Source of the DNA: Nematopogon swammerdamellus
Taxonomy: Eukaryota; Arthropoda; Insecta; Lepidoptera; Adelidae
Reading direction: 5' to 3'
Length of the DNA stretch: 64,000 bases
NCBI GenBank assembly: GCA_946902875.1
Contig: OX336354.1
Coordinates: 6,917,247-6,981,246 of the forward strand
Of the stretch, positions 25,501 to 31,500 are shown piece by piece. The translations under genes were made by a program, and so were the position numbers. Numbering within the stretch: position 1 is the stretch's first letter; every line of letters starts with the position of its first letter. The notes under the pieces are model-generated. The model was not told the origin of the DNA. It ran no database searches and was given only the letters and a program-made list of their open reading frames with translations.

Positions 25501-28500
25501 GCACTGAGTGTTGTGTGAGTTGCATCACCCACTCGACCGACACGTACACCCACAATGCTACCCACCGATTTGTCAATGTTAATCTTCACACGTTATGCTC
25601 ACCTAGTTCACAGTGTAAAAATATATTGAACGAGTGCTCACATACAGCTAGCTACGCACAAGCTAACATTGCTAAATTGGAAGTATACATTTCCATAGCT
25701 ATCTATCTATACATCACATTAAAACATCATGTACACGTTTTCACATTATGCTGGTAACGTTGATATGCACGTCTTGGGTTATAGAGAGCGTTTCAACTAA
25801 ATCTTCCCTTCGCCGTTATGTTGGATCCACTGTTAGTGTCACTGTCAGTGCTTAAATTCGTGGTGCCAGATTGTGAAGATTATATTACCTGATAATGTAA
25901 TCGGTATTTACCGTATAATAAATACGGTACATACCGATAATTACGGGTAAATCTGTACACATAGCAACCCTCAACGCTGTTTTGGCAGACAGTGGAGCCA
26001 ACATAACGGCGAAGGGAAGATTTAGTTGAAACGCTCTCTAGTTTTACAGTCGGTTGAAGGTGTGAATTCAAATGTCACATTTATTCCACCTACAAAAAAT
26101 ATAATATAAATACGGTAAAAATAGATTTTGGACTCAGTAATGCTGCGCAGTCAATTTAGCACTACAAGGATGTGTGATCTGTAAAAAAAACTATATCGTA
26201 TACATTGCAGAATGTTATTAAAAGTATGTCATTCAATATTACCACCATAACATTAATAAACAAGCTATACATAGATAATTTTTTTGTACTCTTTAAAGTA
26301 CGAATATTTTGTTTTCTTGATGATTTCGCTTCTATTTTATAATTGTTTTTGTGTGCATCCTTGCATGGTCGAGTAGTTTACCAAGTGTACCTTAGATTTT
26401 GTCGTATTTAGTCATTTTTTTCCTGTTTCTTCCTTACTTTCCAGTTTGAAGTAAGTTACCTGTTATACCAATATTGTAGAAGCACAATGTGATGATGCAA
26501 AATACACGCACTCTAGTAAAGTTTAATGTAGTTTATTATACAGTATATTTGAATAATGTTAGGGCTTTTCTAATATATTCGATAATAATATTGAGTTACA
26601 TCAATAGAAGGTTTATCAGGATGAGCTGATTTGGGTTTGATAAAAATTTTAATGTAATATTTTTCTTATTATATTAATTTATTAAATAAAAGTTTGAAAA
26701 AACTATTATTAGGTTTAGGTGCATACATAGTAGTTATTATAATTACTTTGAAATATTTCATACAATAAATTTTTTCGATGGCCACTAAATTATAATATTT
26801 GGTCCCAGAGTGTGGACTCTATCGAGGACGCCGGTTCCTTCAACCTCAACTCGACGGAGACCACTAACAATGATCCGGAAACATCTAGCGAAATTGCACT
26901 CGACGACAACAAACTTCAGGTTTTATGCTATGTTACTCTCTATTCTTTCTACTATATTGTATATATGTACTATACCTTCTATTCTAATCTATTTCCCTTG
27001 CCCCTTGCTAGGTGGTAGGCTCAAAATGTAGCCGACTGGGTTGGTACCACCGTACTGGACGTAAGATGGCCGCATAGCAGCCTCGGCTGTGTTCTCTAGT
27101 CCAATATAGTCAGCAATCAAGGGAAGTCTCCGGTACGGCACCTACCTTCTCGGAGGTGATATTGGCTGGTCGGAGCATGCGCTTTGTTCTCTCTGATTCA
27201 GCCACGCATACAGGATTACATAAAAAAATAATCATACTTCTTAACTACTTATTTATGTCCGTAAACGGAAAGTGATCGAAGTTTTTAACATATTATCTCG
27301 ACTTTTTAAGACCGAATTTTGCAATGAATTGTTTATTCAATGACCGGATCAGCATGTGCTTCAAAATGTTTAGCACCCGATAACGACGAGCACGTATAGA
27401 GAGAAGAGGTGTGTCAGGATCGTGTCACGTGGAGATACGTTGTCTCTACCTTATGGGAGACGTTATGTATATATTCAAACCGTTTTTTTACAGAATTATG
27501 CACATTTCAGGTTAGCAACGATGAGTCTTGGACCGATGTGAATTTGAATGAGGATGGCGACCGTCAGACTATGCCGGCTAATGGCGGCTCCACCAAGCTC
27601 TATCAAGGAAGAGACCAGGAGGGCAACATACATGAAGGTTAATATCTTTATTTTGTGTTAATTTAAGTGGGTCAAAGTAATTAATGCATTATGATATGAT
27701 TTATTTCATGGAAGGTACATTCAAACATTCTCAGATGTGTGATAATGATAAAACATGAAATCAGATCTTTTAATATTTCTAGACCTTGACAAACACCAGC
27801 GTGGAACAGAATCACACCACCATTTGCAACAGAGGCTTCAAAACCGAGGATTCCAAACTCCATCGCAGAGGCATCAACATTCGGTATTAAAACAGCATTT
27901 ACATTAAAGCTCACTTCTAGTGTACCTGAGTGCTTAGATAGAGGATGTTTTATCGAAGACCCATCCTTGTCTTTTTCATATTAATAAACAGAGACGGGTC
28001 TTCACTAGTGCATTCTTAGCGCCCAGAGTAGTATGAGAGCGGCCTTGGAGTGGTCGCTGGAAACGCACCTAAATTTTTGTCGAAAGTAGTTTATCCCTTA
28101 TTTCCCGTACTTTTTACCAAAACAGGAAAGCGACACACTAGCTGGTTTGGTAAACGCATCAGTGGGTACCGGGATGTCAGCAGCGGAAGGAGCTAGTAGA
28201 GAAGCAAGTCTTACATACAAACTGGAGACAGCTCTTGGTCCAGTGTGTCCACTTCTTCGCGAGATTATGCTCGACTTTGCACCGTTCCTGTCGAAGACCC
28301 TAGTTGGGAGTCACGGCCAGGAGTTATTGATGGAAGGGAAAGGTATTGGTTCGTTTCATTTTTTTTTTTATAATTTAGAAATTAATGCCTATGGCTGGCT
28401 TGTTTATGCTCATATCTGTGAACGGTCAAACCTTTATTCTTGAAGCTTCCACATTCATATTAGTTTATAATACAGGTGTTCGGCACATCGACTGACAAAT

Positions 28501-31500
28501 TGGTTTCGTAGGTAAGTGGGGTCATTTGCAACCCATGATACCTTTTGTCAGATGTCATGTGGTATGAAGATACGATTCTTCATTTTTGAAAATTACCAAA
28601 ATCCCAGCTATAAACCCTTGTAACTTTTTTTTTGTTTATGATTGTATCAGCACGTAATAAAATTTATTGAATTTTACTAATCACTTATCGGTGGTCGCTT
28701 CCCGTATTGAAAGCGTTTTGGGGAGCATCTGACAAAAGGTATCATGGGTCGAAACGTTGCAAATGACCCCACTTACCTACAAAAATTTTTTGTCGGTAAC
28801 ACCCTGTATAATATTCCTAATTTAACACTAAGTTTAGGTATAACAAACATTTGCAATTTTAATTTTCCAAGATTGTTGTCCCTTGACCGCCTTTTCAAAT
28901 AAAAGAAGCAGAACTTTGGCTCGTCGTATGTCCCTACAGAAAGTTAATTTCACAGGTTTGACGACATTCAAGAACAGCACATCAGTGGTTGAACTCGTGA
29001 TGCTACTGTGCTCACAAGAATGGCAGAACTCGCTACAAAAGCACGCTGGTTTGGCGTTCATAGAACTGATCAACGAAGGGCGTCTGCTGTCGCATGCTAT
29101 GCGAGATCACATAGTGAGGGTTGCTAATGAGGCTGAGTTCATATTGAATCGGATGAGGGCAGATGATGTTTTGAAGCATGCCGATTTTGAGGTGAGACAT
29201 TTTTAGATGTTTTGTTTTCGATCTTACCAACCGACATTGTCACACACAACCTGCACACAACTACTTTTTCGTTTTGTTTTATCCTCGTCGCCAGAAAAAT
29301 ATATATGCAGTGCAAATACAAAGCCACGTTTCTTCTTCAAGCGTTTAATGCGAGTGAGTATTTCCGTTACAGAAAAACTGCAGTGCGTATATTAAAAGTT
29401 ACAAACTACCGTCAAACATTACAATACAAAGCGTGTCCAATGTCAGGTATTGTTCTATGTGTTCGTAAGTGGCATTGTAGCCAACAACTTTTTCAAATGA
29501 TTTCATTCTCAACACTTACAAGTACCCTCTAACTCTCTTCAAACGTCGTATCAACGGGCTAGACAGCCTAGCAAAGCAACCATAGAGAAATAATATCTAT
29601 GCTAGCAACAGTCCGCAAATCTGCTGGCATGGCGCCTCGCTGAACGTGGTTTCGCGAGAAGAGGGGTTTTTGGCTCTGTCGACTGTACCATTGGTCCCTC
29701 GACACAGCCACCCATGTTGGTTTACATAAAAAAACCCTCCTCTAACTAGAAAAAGACAACCCATTATGCCTTGACCAACTAATTACTAAAGAATTTTTTT
29801 AGATCGAATATGTTGTTTTGAGTATAAAATATCAACCAATAGCTTTTGTCTGCGTGACATTTTCAGTACAGCTATATACGCCATCCCATCATCACCAAGC
29901 ATTTTTTCAATGGCTCTATGTTTAGTGACTAGAAAGAATCTAACTAGGAAGTACATACGAGTGAGTAGGTTGACTCCTGCTTCCAAGTTAACTTTCTTAT
30001 GGGTCCCCGAGGCGATCAAGTCCACTTGTCAAGTCTACGTGATTGAAGCGAATATTGATCGTTTACCGCGTTGACTTGACGCTACCGTCAAGTGGTCTAC
30101 GGCTTGATCGAAATTGACAGAAATTTTGATAGACGGCACTTGATCCGCTTGCGCTTGACGCGACTTGACGGGACTTGACAAGCTTTTTCATTTGCGGCCG
30201 CAATATCGAAGATAGCGGACGACGAACAGGACGTAGACGTGGCCTTGGCGGGAAGCGCCGACATAATTACCGAGCGTGATTTTGTCCTATTGCTAATATC
30301 TCTCTACAGGGATTTTACTGTACTATGGAAAGTTAAAAGTAAGGAGTATGCTGACAAAAATAAAAGGTCGATTGCTTTAACGAGCATGGTGTCATCACTT
30401 CGAATCTACAAACCCACCTACACCGAAGAATTATTGAAGAAAAATGCCATATCTGCGTTGGAAATAATTTTTTTGCGACGACTTTCTTGGGCACAGATCG
30501 GCAGGCGACTGTGGACTGGGCGTCAAGTTTCCCGTCAAGTCTCCCATCAAGTGAAACCGTCAATAACGTAGACTTGACAAGTGGACTTGATCGTCTCGGG
30601 GACCCATTACACATTAAGTTGTAACATTTCAGAACAGTTCCCGGCAGCTTTAGAAAGAGACAATCCGGTTTTAGAGCGTGGTCCCTGTCTCACGAAATCG
30701 CAAGTCTCTGTGCGACAGGGACGACGCTCTACAACCGGATTGTCTCTTTCTAAAGCTCGACACGCATTATTTGCTGCCGAGAATTATACGTTATTATTTA
30801 TTAATCTAATTTACGTATTTCTACAGTCGATGTGTGCGACGACCGCGATGGAACGAGGTGAGGAGGAGAGAACTTGTGACCGCCTGATAGCTGCGGCGCG
30901 GCGGAGAGATCACGCCACCGCTGCGCGACTACTCGACAAGCTGAGGCATGCTGCAGACCACCATGCGGGGTTTGTCTATTTACTTCATCATTCCGTTCAT
31001 AAATCTAAAGAGTCCAGCGCCATCTACCGTCAGCGATATAAAACATCATTGCGCCGCTAGATGGCGTTGTAGGGGGGACGACGCCATAAAACCGGCGCAA
31101 CCTGCCGATAATATTTTGTCATATCTCATGTGTGTGAATAATTTGATATCGTTCGCATAACATTAATTGGTTATCCCTTGAAGTGGCATGGTGTACTAGG
31201 CACAATTTTGTTTAGTTTAGTCATCTTGGTGCAAATCTTTTCCAACAAAATGTGTTCGTTTTGTTTTACGGACTCCCATTCGGGTCCTACCACCTAATTA
31301 TGAAAAAAAATATTGTCTTGTGGAATGCTTAGGAGGGAAACTCTAGGCTTTTGCGACTTTTTGGTAGGTAATTACTTGGGTATTTTAGAATGTCGCACAA
31401 TTACCAAGAATGTTATGTTGCTCCAGCAGGGGTGGCTTTTGGAAACTAGATTCCTGGGAAGACGACGCGAGGAGACGAAGAAGACTTGTCCACAATCCTC

